A program made the translations under genes and the position numbers. The notes beneath the pieces are model-generated. The model was not told the DNA's origin, searched no databases, and saw nothing but the letters and a program-made list of their open reading frames with translations. Source: Lachnospiraceae bacterium MD308 (GTDB lineage Bacteria > Bacillota > Clostridia > Lachnospirales > Lachnospiraceae). From it: 64,000 nt of DNA. Each line of letters begins with the position of its first letter. The first letter of the stretch is position 1. This document shows positions 52,354 to 59,805 of this stretch, in pieces. The DNA is taken from positions 549,284 through 613,283 of the forward strand of contig KE159797.1 of NCBI GenBank assembly GCA_000403475.2, in the 5' to 3' direction.

Positions 52354-54195
52354 TCATGCTTCAATCACGCCCGCATCCTCCACCTCATCAATGGTGTCAT
52401 TGTCCCTGACTCTTGCTTTACACAGGTTTTTCACATATTTTTCGATGTCTAAGGCGTTCTTGTCATCAAAATCGGACAGAAGCCGGTACTGCTTGTGCTT
52501 TGTGATGTCAAACTTATTGGAGAAGAATGGTCTAACCCCTCTAAGCTGCATGATACATTTTCCACCATCCATAACCGAAATCTCATCCATCGACATCAAT
52601 TCTTTTCCGGTCTTTTGATAATTTAAACCGTAGGACTGCGACGTACCCCTTGTGTCAGAGGTATTGTAAAGGTCAATAGTTTCCTTACCCAAAATTTCCG
52701 CCATCTCTTTTAAGGTGGTCTTTTCCTTCCCTCCGAGGAATAAGGTGGTATCACAATTCCCTTCAATGGTGTCGGCGTTGTCCTTATAAATGGCTTTAAG
52801 CTGCGACTTCGACTGCAAAATTATCGAAGCTGATATTTCCCGGCTCCGGATTGTGGCAATCAGCTTCTCAAACTTTGGTATTTGCCCAATATTGGCAAAC
52901 TCATCGAGCAAGCAGCGCACATGGACGGGCAGCCTGCCATGATACACATCGTCCGCCCTGTCACAGAGCAGATTGAAAAGCTGCGTATACATGATTGACA
53001 CGATAAAATTAAATGTGTCATCGGTATCGGAGATAATGACAAACAGCGCTGTCTTTTCATCCCCAATCATATCCAGTCCCAACTCGTCATAGCTTGTCAG
53101 GTCACGCAACTCCTTGATGTCAAAGGGGGCTAAACGTGCGCCACAGCTAATTAAGATGCTTTTCGCTGTCTTGCCCGCCGCCAGTTTGTATTTTTTATAC
53201 TGCTTTACTGCAAAATGCTCCGGCTCTCTTTCCTCCAGCTCATCGAACATCAAATCAACGGGATTTTTAAATTCCTCGTCATCCTCCCTTGCTTCGCTGG
53301 CATTTATCATGTCAAGCAAAGTAGTGAAATTCTGTTCTTCCTCCACGCACTCATACCAGATGTACCCGATCAGTGCAGTATAATAGAGCTTTTCGGCTTT
53401 CACCCAAAAATCCTCGCCGGATTGCTGCCCCTCCCCTTTGGTGTTTAAGATGATTGTGTTTACGAGTTTCAAAATGTCCTTCTCGCTCCGGATATAAACG
53501 AGAGGGTTGTAGTGCATGGACTTTTTAAAGTTAATGGTATTCAGCACTTTCACCCGGTAACTGTTCTTTAAGAGCATTTTTCCGCACTCTACTAACACTG
53601 TCCCCTTCGGATCAGTGACAACATATGATGAGTGCATCTGCATAAGGTTCGGTTTTACGAAAAACCTCGTCTTGCCCGAACCAGAACCGCCGATAACAAG
53701 GATATTTTTATTCCTCGCATACTTCGGCTGTTTCGGTCTGCCGGACATCATCAGCCTTTCCGTTTCTGTGAGTAGCACGTTGTTCTCAAACACCGGATCG
53801 ACATAAGGCTCAATATCTTTTGCTGTTCCCCACCTTGCAGAACCGTACTCCATGCCATGCCGGAACTTCTTGGCGTTCTTGGCTTTGAAATACACTATAA
53901 GGCGGAGCGCAATGCCGCAACCTATCCCTATCAGCAAATCCTTTGGGTGAAAACTCGGTAACGGGTTGGAAAATAAATCCTCCATCCCCGCCATGACCGC
54001 CATCATTTTTGCGGAAGCGTCCTGCCCCGGCGATACCCGCCACAGCCACGCTATCTTGTCACAGAAATACCCGGCAAGCGCATAGGGGAGGTTCATAAGG
54101 ATAAGTTTCTTTTTGTCAATATTCCCCGTCTTTGCCTTTAGCTTTTCGGGGATTGATTTTAAGTCTTTGGCAATGCCCTCTACGATTTTACTCAT
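52354..54195 (-). CDS. VirD4-type type IV coupling protein
   Basis: 613 residues. Two N-terminal membrane segments (LILMNLPYALAGYFCD; KDLLIGIGCGIALRLIVYF) are followed by the TraG/VirD4 ATPase: Walker A VIGGSGSGKTRFFVKP, TDPKGTVLVECG, Walker B VRCLLDEFANIGQIPKFEKL and the arginine-rich TIRSREISASIILQSKSQL. It recruits the relaxase-DNA complex to the channel. Its start overlaps the PcfB stop by 4 nt (ATGA), so the two are made together, as in pCF10-like systems. Confidence 0.95.
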   Translation of the reverse strand: MSKIVEGIAKDLKSIPEKLKAKTGNIDKKKLILMNLPYALAGYFCDKIAWLWRVSPGQDASAKMMAVMAGMEDLFSNPLPSFHPKDLLIGIGCGIALRLIVYFKAKNAKKFRHGMEYGSARWGTAKDIEPYVDPVFENNVLLTETERLMMSGRPKQPKYARNKNILVIGGSGSGKTRFFVKPNLMQMHSSYVVTDPKGTVLVECGKMLLKNSYRVKVLNTINFKKSMHYNPLVYIRSEKDILKLVNTIILNTKGEGQQSGEDFWVKAEKLYYTALIGYIWYECVEEEQNFTTLLDMINASEAREDDEEFKNPVDLMFDELEEREPEHFAVKQYKKYKLAAGKTAKSILISCGARLAPFDIKELRDLTSYDELGLDMIGDEKTALFVIISDTDDTFNFIVSIMYTQLFNLLCDRADDVYHGRLPVHVRCLLDEFANIGQIPKFEKLIATIRSREISASIILQSKSQLKAIYKDNADTIEGNCDTTLFLGGKEKTTLKEMAEILGKETIDLYNTSDTRGTSQSYGLNYQKTGKELMSMDEISVMDGGKCIMQLRGVRPFFSNKFDITKHKQYRLLSDFDDKNALDIEKYVKNLCKARVRDNDTIDEVEDAGVIEA

Positions 54196-54668
54196 AATGA
54201 CTGCCCCCTGTCCTTTAAGTGTTCCCTTGCCCTCTCCCGGTTCTTGCCCTTGCCTAACTGCTCCCGGAACTCCGCCAGCTTTTCCTTTACAGAGATGCGG
54301 TTATGCTTTTTCTCATTAGCTTTTACAAACTCCTTAAATGCCTGCGTAATCACGTCGGCATCCTTGCCCTTGAATAGTACAATGTGCTTCGGCGGTTTTT
54401 CCGTCTTGTCCTTTTTCACAGCAAACTGTACGTTGTATTTCTTTGCCACTCTCTCAAAGGACTTGATGTTGTTATCCGTCACCTCAATGCTCGAAGCGCC
54501 CATACCCTGACCGACCAGCTCCTTCACTGATATTTTCCCATGCGGCATCTGCTTTCCCTGTTTCCGGTGTTCCAGATACATTTTCATAGCCTTTTTCAGC
54601 ACGTCGGCAGTCAATCGGGAAGATTTGAACACAAGGGCAATGGTTTTCTGTGTCACTTCCTCCTGCAT
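54192..54668 (-). CDS. PcfB-family (DUF3801) conjugation protein
   Basis: 158 residues. TADVLKKAMKMYLEHRKQGK, HGKISVKELVGQGMGASSIE and RVAKKYNVQFAVKKDKTEKP are family features; PcfB-like proteins assist the coupling protein. The C-terminus [20 protein letters not shown] followed by basic residues ending GQSL is nearly the same as the tails of the methylase-helicase, DUF6674 and ArdC-type proteins of this ICE. That makes PcfB a possible reference point for a docking signal. Confidence 0.85.
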   Translation of the reverse strand: MQEEVTQKTIALVFKSSRLTADVLKKAMKMYLEHRKQGKQMPHGKISVKELVGQGMGASSIEVTDNNIKSFERVAKKYNVQFAVKKDKTEKPPKHIVLFKGKDADVITQAFKEFVKANEKKHNRISVKEKLAEFREQLGKGKNRERAREHLKDRGQSL

Positions 54669-54705
54669 GGTTTTCCTCCTTCTTTCTTAGATTGCTGTAC
54701 CCCCG

Positions 54706-54744
54706 TCAGGGTGGGACGTACAGCCTGTGAATTAAATATTTCAT
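54706..54744 (-). CDS. Possible 12-aa leader peptide upstream of pcfB
   Basis: ATG 54744, six nt after AAAGGAG, encodes MKYLIHRLYVPP and a stop. GCTGTAC and GTACAGC hairpin arms bracket its last codons and the following bases, and the pcfB binding site comes shortly after. The Pro-Pro-stop ending is a known ribosome-pausing context, so translational coupling or attenuation of the pcfB-T4CP genes is conceivable. It is short enough to be chance. Confidence 0.35.
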   Translation of the reverse strand: MKYLIHRLYVPP

Positions 54745-54765
54745 AAGTTCTCCTTTCTGACCGGA

Positions 54766-55413
54766 TTATGGCAGCTCCGGCTTCCACCCTTCTTTCAGTG
54801 CTTCGATTATCCTCGTAAACCCACTTTCCAAGTCAGCAAAGCAGATTGGAATATCCCCCGGATTTCTGATATAGGTATCCAGAAAGCGGTAAGAAAGCCG
54901 CCCGCCATCCTTTCCAATGCTGACGCAGTAAACAGAGGCAAACTCCCCGTTTTCCAGCATCCATATCTCATTTTCAAGGCACAGGACAAACCTGTCTGAA
55001 AACAGCTCTTTTATTTCGCATCCTATCAGACAGGCTGGATAACAGAAAAGCTCATCCGTCATGTCAAACGGTTCATTTCCCGTACCATCATCCCCTTCCA
55101 GCATCATCACGTCTTTCATGTTCTCTTTGATATAAGGGAATAACTGGCTGGCATAGTTGTCCGCCGCATATTCCCCCGGTTCGCTTCCTTCGCCTGAAAA
55201 CTCTGCAAAATCATCAAACTCACTATCCTCATACAAACGGAAAAGCCGAAGGAGATACTCACGCACCTCCCCCTCTGTTAATCTCTCCTTCTGTACATCA
55301 TTTTCCCTCTCCGCTTTGGGTTTCCTTTTCCCTGCCGCATAACGGATTCTTCCAAATACCGCTGCTCCCACCACAGCCGCAGAGAGGGCTGCTGCTATTT
55401 TTTTGTGTTTCAT
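54766..55413 (-). CDS. Unrecognised protein with N-terminal membrane anchor
   Basis: 215 residues from ATG 55413 behind AAAGGAG. A short hydrophobic N-terminus (KKIAAALSAAVVGAAVFGRI) then a basic stretch and an acidic domain (LRLFRLYEDSEFDDFAEF, GGRLSYRFLDTYIRNPGDIP). No known domain recognised. It is preceded by a terminator and a 23-bp palindrome, so it is its own transcription unit within the accessory segment between pcfB and repA. Confidence 0.65.
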   Translation of the reverse strand: MKHKKIAAALSAAVVGAAVFGRIRYAAGKRKPKAERENDVQKERLTEGEVREYLLRLFRLYEDSEFDDFAEFSGEGSEPGEYAADNYASQLFPYIKENMKDVMMLEGDDGTGNEPFDMTDELFCYPACLIGCEIKELFSDRFVLCLENEIWMLENGEFASVYCVSIGKDGGRLSYRFLDTYIRNPGDIPICFADLESGFTRIIEALKEGWKPELP

Positions 55414-55434
55414 TTCCCTGATTTCTCCTTTCCG

Positions 55435-55457
55435 CTTCTGGACAAAAAGTCCAAAAG
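55435..55457. repeat. Dispersed 23-bp palindrome, copy 4
   Basis: CTTCTGGAC-N5-GTCCAAAAG with an A5 centre, 22 bp before the start of the 215-aa gene and just after a terminator. Confidence 0.8.
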
Positions 55458-55469
55458 TTTTATTAACGC

Positions 55470-55507
55470 AAAAAGACGGTTACAAATCTGCATAATCTGT
55501 AACCGCC
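55470..55507 (-). terminator. Terminator after the AP2/zinc-cluster gene
   Basis: GGGCGGTTACA...TGTAACCGTC read leftward (55507-55475), then TTTTT. It overlaps the end of the upstream gene and is followed by palindrome copy 4. Confidence 0.8.
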
Positions 55508-56284
55508 CTAACGCTGTGCTATCTCCATTAATTTATTTCTGTAGAATGCCTTAAAAAATGCCCGGTTATTGTCATACTGGATAACCGCCTGTTTTTTTTC
55601 TTCTTCTGACAGGGAATCATACCATGCCACAAATTCATCCCGTATCTCCCTCATCTGCTTTCTTGCTGCTATGGCATCCTCTAAAGAATGGCACGTCTTG
55701 GAAACAAGCGAACCTTGAAACCGCATTGCGGCAACCCATACATTCCGGGTGCTGATAAAACTTACCCCCTGATAGCCGCTGGTGTTGTTTTTCATCGGGC
55801 TTGCATCTCCACGCCGGATACGCTCTATGTTTGTTCCCATGACATAATTTTTTTCAATGTTATGGTAATGCTGTTTTCCATGTTCAGAATTTCCGATATA
55901 TCCGGTTTTACTGCATCCGCAGGAATGGGTAGGGTTATTCCTCTTGGTTATTTCCGGAGCCGGTCTTTCAATAATGTTCCCGCAGTCACATCGGAATCTC
56001 CAGATACATTGTCTGCGCTCTGACATATTTCCTGTCGGCTCTACCGCAACCAGTTTCCCAAACCTTTTCCCGGTTATGTCCTTCCTCTGCATTTTATGAT
56101 GCTCCGCCGCATAGCACCCGCAGCTTGCAGTGCCAACCGTCCTAAGATATGCCGACGTCCTGTTTATCATTTTTCCACAATCGCACTGACACAGCCAGAC
56201 CACATCATTCTTTTTTTGCTTCGGAAGTTCCTTCAGAACGGTCAGCCAGCCAACCTTTTTCCCTGTATAATCAGTCTTTTTCAT
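55508..56284 (-). CDS. AP2-like DNA-binding protein with cysteine clusters
   Basis: 258 residues from ATG 56284, five nt after AAGGAGG. Two repeats of a zinc-cluster type unit (TGKKVGWLTVLKELPKQ...CDCGK...SCGCY, then TGKRFGKLVAVEP...CDCGN...SCGCS) precede a C-terminal AP2-like fold (NNTSGYQGVSF, WVAAMRFQGSLVSK). AP2 modules of this sort are DNA-binding parts of homing-endonuclease-like proteins, but no nuclease motif is visible here. Probably an orphan DNA-binding protein; role unknown. Confidence 0.7.
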   Translation of the reverse strand: MKKTDYTGKKVGWLTVLKELPKQKKNDVVWLCQCDCGKMINRTSAYLRTVGTASCGCYAAEHHKMQRKDITGKRFGKLVAVEPTGNMSERRQCIWRFRCDCGNIIERPAPEITKRNNPTHSCGCSKTGYIGNSEHGKQHYHNIEKNYVMGTNIERIRRGDASPMKNNTSGYQGVSFISTRNVWVAAMRFQGSLVSKTCHSLEDAIAARKQMREIRDEFVAWYDSLSEEEKKQAVIQYDNNRAFFKAFYRNKLMEIAQR

Positions 56285-56300
56285 CCTGACCTCCTTCCCC

Positions 56301-56323
56301 CTTCTGGACAAAAAGTCCAAAAG
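56301..56323. repeat. Dispersed 23-bp palindrome, copy 5
   Basis: CTTCTGGAC-N5-GTCCAAAAG, 17 bp before the AP2-like gene and just after a terminator, the same arrangement as copy 4. Confidence 0.8.
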
Positions 56324-56335
56324 TTTTATAAATGC

Positions 56336-56379
56336 AAAAAGAGCAGCTACAAACCGCTGTTTACGGTCTATAACTGCCC
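56336..56379 (-). terminator. Terminator between zinc-ribbon gene and AP2-like gene
   Basis: GGGCAGTTATA (56379-56369) pairs with TGTAGCTGCTC (56351-56341) with wobbles, followed leftward by TTTTT. The flanking sequence closely resembles the terminator at 55470-55507. Confidence 0.7.
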
Positions 56380-56401
56380 TTACGCTGTCTGCCATATTTC
56401 A

Positions 56402-56632
56402 TTATCTGTACCGGATCACCGGACACTGCTTCGTCTTTTTCCCTATATTCCTACGTTCCAGAGCGAAAACCATATCCCCGGTACGCTCAAAATACCCTAT
56501 GTCCTTCTTCCAGCTCATGCCGCATTTACAATGCTGCAAACCAATAAACTGCTGTTTCATTTTCCTTCCGCAGTTCGGGCATACCTTTTTGCTCCTGCCT
56601 TTCTGCTTTACTTTCGCTGTTTCCGGTTTCAT
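56402..56632 (-). CDS. Small zinc-ribbon protein
   Basis: 76 residues, basic. KKVCPNCGRKMKQQF and QHCKCGMSWKKD form a four-cysteine zinc ribbon; the rest is basic. It could bind nucleic acid. No family name recognised. A terminator follows 22 bp after its stop. Confidence 0.6.
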   Translation of the reverse strand: MKPETAKVKQKGRSKKVCPNCGRKMKQQFIGLQHCKCGMSWKKDIGYFERTGDMVFALERRNIGKKTKQCPVIRYR

Positions 56633-56707
56633 TCAGACCATCTCCTGTACTTTTATACTGATGCCATTTTACCAGATTTATCGCCGGAATTGTAAATTAT
56701 ATGCAAT

Positions 56708-57076
56708 TTAATCGAAAGCGTCTTTACACAGGGCTACAAAATATTTCTTTTTCTCCAGTATTTCCTCCTGCCTGTCTTTGGAAAGCGTCTGGAATATCTC
56801 GTCATAGTCAAGCTCCGCAAGCGGCGTACCAAGCACAGGCGTTAAGACCTCATGTTCATACCATATCCGCCAGAGTTCCTCAAACAGTTCTTTACTGTCT
56901 GAAAATGCCATCGCTGAATCAAAACCATCTCCCTCACTGAACCATTGCAGACGGACAAAGCCGAATCTCCCGGCATCCGCCACCATCACATCCGTCATCT
57001 CATACAGCTCCGCAAACGCATCCGCCACCTTCCGGCACTTCGCCTGCTGTTCTTCCGTAATAAATATTTCTGCCAT
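56708..57076 (-). CDS. Unrecognised acidic ICE accessory protein
   Basis: 122 residues from ATG 57076 behind AGGAGGG; a longer in-frame opening would translate the palindrome as DFLSR and has no binding site. EQQAKCRKVADAFAELYEMT, FGFVRLQWFSEGDGFDSAMA and a C-terminal LAELDYDEIFQTLSKDRQEE. Acidic, with no membrane segment. No domain recognised. Confidence 0.65.
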   Translation of the reverse strand: MAEIFITEEQQAKCRKVADAFAELYEMTDVMVADAGRFGFVRLQWFSEGDGFDSAMAFSDSKELFEELWRIWYEHEVLTPVLGTPLAELDYDEIFQTLSKDRQEEILEKKKYFVALCKDAFD

Positions 57077-57095
57077 AGCGCACCCTCCTGATCCA

Positions 57096-57118
57096 CTTCT
57101 GGACAAAAAGTCCAAAAG
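57096..57118. repeat. Dispersed 23-bp palindrome, copy 6
   Basis: CTTCTGGAC-N5-GTCCAAAAG, filling the gap between the stop of the 220-aa gene (57119) and the binding site of the 122-aa gene. Confidence 0.8.
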
Positions 57119-57781
57119 TTATTTATTCTCTTTTAAACAGTAAATCGTGCAGAGGTCAGCATATAATACGCCCTCCCCGCATTTTATCGTGTCAAACAAA
57201 AGGCACTGGAACAGCACGTCACGCACACCCTCAAGGCTTGCAATCCCCTGTTCTTTTTCTGAAAAGCCTGTGCCGGGAATACCCACATCCGCCGATGCCG
57301 CCCGCCTTGCGGAGATACAGTGCGTGTAAAGTCCGAGTATATATTTATCCGACATAGGGAAAGCAAATGTTTCCTGCCCGTCATATGTTACCCTGTATTT
57401 ATCCTGTTCCCCTTCCGGCAGTTCAAAGAAGCACTGCACTGTTTCCAGATAAGTATGCCCATCAAAATCCGGCTTTATTTTCTTTCCGTACCTGCGGATT
57501 GTGGAAAAGAGGGTATTCCGGTCAATAAAGGATCGGGTACGCTTAAAAGCTGGTTTCCTGCCTTTTAAGTCCATGTAAACATTATTCCCTGTCCCTTTCC
57601 CGGCAAACCTGCCATAATCGCCAATCCGCAGCAGATAGGACAGCACCTCCAGCAGCTTTTCCCTTGACGCAATCTCCTGATAAGGGGAACTGCCAAATTC
57701 TATCCTCACAAACCTTAACGGGCAGCTCCCCTTTGCAATCTCCCGTTCCATTACCCGGTCAATATCCCTCATGGATTCCAT
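57119..57781 (-). CDS. Unrecognised protein downstream of repA
   Basis: 220 residues starting directly after the repA stop. RFVRIEFGSSPYQEIASREK, LSYLLRIGDYGRFAGKGTGN and ETVQCFFELPEGEQDKYRVT. Mixed alpha/beta, no membrane segment and no recognised family. The close junction with repA implies co-expression; a role in replication or copy control is possible but not shown. Confidence 0.65.
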   Translation of the reverse strand: MESMRDIDRVMEREIAKGSCPLRFVRIEFGSSPYQEIASREKLLEVLSYLLRIGDYGRFAGKGTGNNVYMDLKGRKPAFKRTRSFIDRNTLFSTIRRYGKKIKPDFDGHTYLETVQCFFELPEGEQDKYRVTYDGQETFAFPMSDKYILGLYTHCISARRAASADVGIPGTGFSEKEQGIASLEGVRDVLFQCLLFDTIKCGEGVLYADLCTIYCLKENK

Positions 57782-58897
57782 TTATCCATCTCCTTCCACT
57801 TTGGGCTGGAACATCCCTTTTTCTTCCCAACCGCCGCCATACATATCATGCTGCACCAACTGCTGGTAATAGTGGTTCATGGTGTTAGGCGCATTGTAGA
57901 GGGCAGTCACCATGTACGCCCTGATGTTGGCTATCTTAGTTGTGGTTTCCCTCATGCACCCGATAACATACTCCAAATGGGAGCTGTTCAGCTTCAAAAA
58001 CTTTGATTTTACAAGCTCATAAGGGTAATCTTCCCCGTTGACCTTTACCGTCTTACGCTTCACGCACACAATCTCACAAATTACCTCATACAGTTCCTCA
58101 TACAGCCCCCTGTCACTCCAATCGCCATATTTCATGTGATGCTCGTATTCGATATTCCCTTTGATGATTTCCATGTAGGCAGGGGCATCATCCATCACAT
58201 CAATCATACCATTATCCGGCTTGCCCGGTTCTTGTTTTTCTATTCCTCTATCCGATTGATTGATAGGATTGGTATAACTCAGATCAGTATAATTAGTATT
58301 GTTATAATTAGGGTTCGATTTTTGAACTTCCAGAGGTTCGTTTTCTGAACTTCCAGAAGTCTGCTTTTTGAAACTCTTGAAGTCTGTTTTTTGAACTTCC
58401 AGAAGTTCAATTTCTGAACTTCTGGAATCCTGATTCTTGTACTTCTTGAAATTCAATTTCTGAACTTCTGTGGAAACATCAGTGCCTGCGGGTTCTGCCG
58501 CTGTGCCTTCCCCACCTGCGGGCGGCTCTGAAAGGACGAAGTTCTTGACATATATGATGTCCGGCTTTCCCAATCCCTGCCTTTTCTTCTCAATCAGACC
58601 AATCCCTTTTTTGCTGTCAAGCTCCGCAAGCACCTTTGCACAGGTGGCTCTGGCGCACCCTAAATCTTCCATGATGTTCTCAACCGTATAATGGATATAC
58701 GCCCTGTTCTCATCATCAAACCAGCCGTTTTTCATGGATAATGCCATCCTGTCAAGCATCAGACCGTAAAGGAGTTTCGCATCACTGGATAAGCCTTTGA
58801 AACGCCTGTCTTTTATCAGCAGCCTCGGCACTCTGTAAAAGGAAAACTGTTCCGCTTCCGCACCGTAATAGTAATCGAATTTCAAACCGCCATCCAT
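57782..58897 (-). CDS. repA: RepA_N-type replication initiator with DUF6017 C-terminus
   Basis: 371 residues from ATG 58897, nine nt after AAGGAGG. The N-terminal RepA_N winged helix (FSFYRVPRLLIKDRRFKGLS, DAKLLYGLMLDRMALSMKNG, ENIMEDLGCARATCAKVL) is joined by a repetitive linker to a helical DUF6017-like domain (AYMEIIKGNIEYEHHMKYGD). RepA_N plasmids initiate theta replication from an origin inside the repA gene, and the linker here is encoded by seven 23-bp iterons. It implies autonomous replication of the excised ICE, with the adjacent parAB genes for partition. Confidence 0.88.
   Translation of the reverse strand: MDGGLKFDYYYGAEAEQFSFYRVPRLLIKDRRFKGLSSDAKLLYGLMLDRMALSMKNGWFDDENRAYIHYTVENIMEDLGCARATCAKVLAELDSKKGIGLIEKKRQGLGKPDIIYVKNFVLSEPPAGGEGTAAEPAGTDVSTEVQKLNFKKYKNQDSRSSEIELLEVQKTDFKSFKKQTSGSSENEPLEVQKSNPNYNNTNYTDLSYTNPINQSDRGIEKQEPGKPDNGMIDVMDDAPAYMEIIKGNIEYEHHMKYGDWSDRGLYEELYEVICEIVCVKRKTVKVNGEDYPYELVKSKFLKLNSSHLEYVIGCMRETTTKIANIRAYMVTALYNAPNTMNHYYQQLVQHDMYGGGWEEKGMFQPKVEGDG
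58317..58478. repeat. Seven 23-bp iterons inside repA, candidate replication origin
   Basis: GAACTTC-like cores begin at 58324, 58347, 58370, 58393, 58416, 58439 and 58462, exactly 23 bp apart every time. The consensus is TTTYTGAACTTC(CA/TG)GAA plus a variable remainder; copies 3 and 6 are the most diverged. Since 23 is not a multiple of three, the repeat shifts reading phase at each copy, so selection is on the DNA. Confidence 0.88.
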
Positions 58898-58914
58898 TCT
58901 GCCCGACCTCCTTC

Positions 58915-59805
58915 CTATTGTCTTTTCTTCCATTCATTCAATAGCTGAATGATGATGCCCTCTATTTCCTCACTGCTGCAATCCTCCGCAAAATATTCGC
59001 TGATTTTATCCGCTTTCAGTGTCACTTTCCGTTCCTTCGGCTTTTCCTCCGTCAGTATCAGGCGCACCATTGCAAGGGTAAGCTCCCCTGTCTTGCCGTA
59101 TTCCTTGATTTTTGCCGACTGCACCATGCTGACGTTACAGCCTTTTTCCTCTATAACCTCCTGTACCCACTGCTGCGCTTCCTCCACCAGAAAGGAAATA
59201 TCCACGCCCTGTGAGAATCCGAGCTTTTTATTATCCACCATGACAAGGAGTTCATCAGACAGGCGGGAGAGCCAGATATACCGCTGAACCTTTTTTGCGT
59301 TCTCCCCGGCAGCTTCCCCCACTTCATCAAGGGTGTTCTTCCCTGACTTCTTCCCCTGATGCTTCATGGCTTCGTATTTCATCTTATAGGCTCTCGCCTT
59401 TTCACTTGGCAAGATGTCCTCCCGCTGGATATTGGAATCCACCATGATAATCGTAGCTTCATCATCGGTGTAGTTGCGGACAACCACAGGCATCTCCGTC
59501 TTTCCGGCAAGCTCCGAGCCACGTTTGCGGCGGTGTCCGGCTATGATTTCATAGCCGCCGCCCTCCCTCGGTCTTGCAATCCCCGGCACAAGCACCCCGT
59601 ACTGGCGGATACTCTCGGTTGTTTCCTCCATCTTCTCATCGTCCTCCACCCGGAAAGGGTGGTCTTTGAACGTGTAAAGCTCTGCCAGCGGCGCATTGAT
59701 AATCTGCTCTACCCCTTTTTCCTGTGCGGCACTCCCGCCGAACAGGTCATCAAACTTTTCCAGAGTAACCTTCGATGCGCTTCTTGATTTTGTATTACTG
59801 CCCAT
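58915..59805 (-). CDS. parB: ParB-family partition protein
   Basis: 296 residues from ATG 59805, behind AAGGAGG. The N-terminal ParB/Srx domain has PLAELYTFKDHPFRVEDDEK, IAGHRRKRGSELAG (the GHRR CTP/DNA motif) and VDSNIQREDILPSEKARAYK. The central HTH and C-terminal dimerisation part follow (LSRLSDELLVMVDNKKLGFS). It binds a centromere-like parS and works with ParA. Its start overlaps the parA stop by 11 nt. ParB may still act although parA is broken. Confidence 0.92.
   Translation of the reverse strand: MGSNTKSRSASKVTLEKFDDLFGGSAAQEKGVEQIINAPLAELYTFKDHPFRVEDDEKMEETTESIRQYGVLVPGIARPREGGGYEIIAGHRRKRGSELAGKTEMPVVVRNYTDDEATIIMVDSNIQREDILPSEKARAYKMKYEAMKHQGKKSGKNTLDEVGEAAGENAKKVQRYIWLSRLSDELLVMVDNKKLGFSQGVDISFLVEEAQQWVQEVIEEKGCNVSMVQSAKIKEYGKTGELTLAMVRLILTEEKPKERKVTLKADKISEYFAEDCSSEEIEGIIIQLLNEWKKRQ

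Noticed and set aside
58317..58478. Protein-level repeat (EVQK units) in RepA as the selected feature
   Set aside because: The 23-bp period shifts the codon phase at each copy, so the amino-acid similarity is a by-product of DNA repeats.
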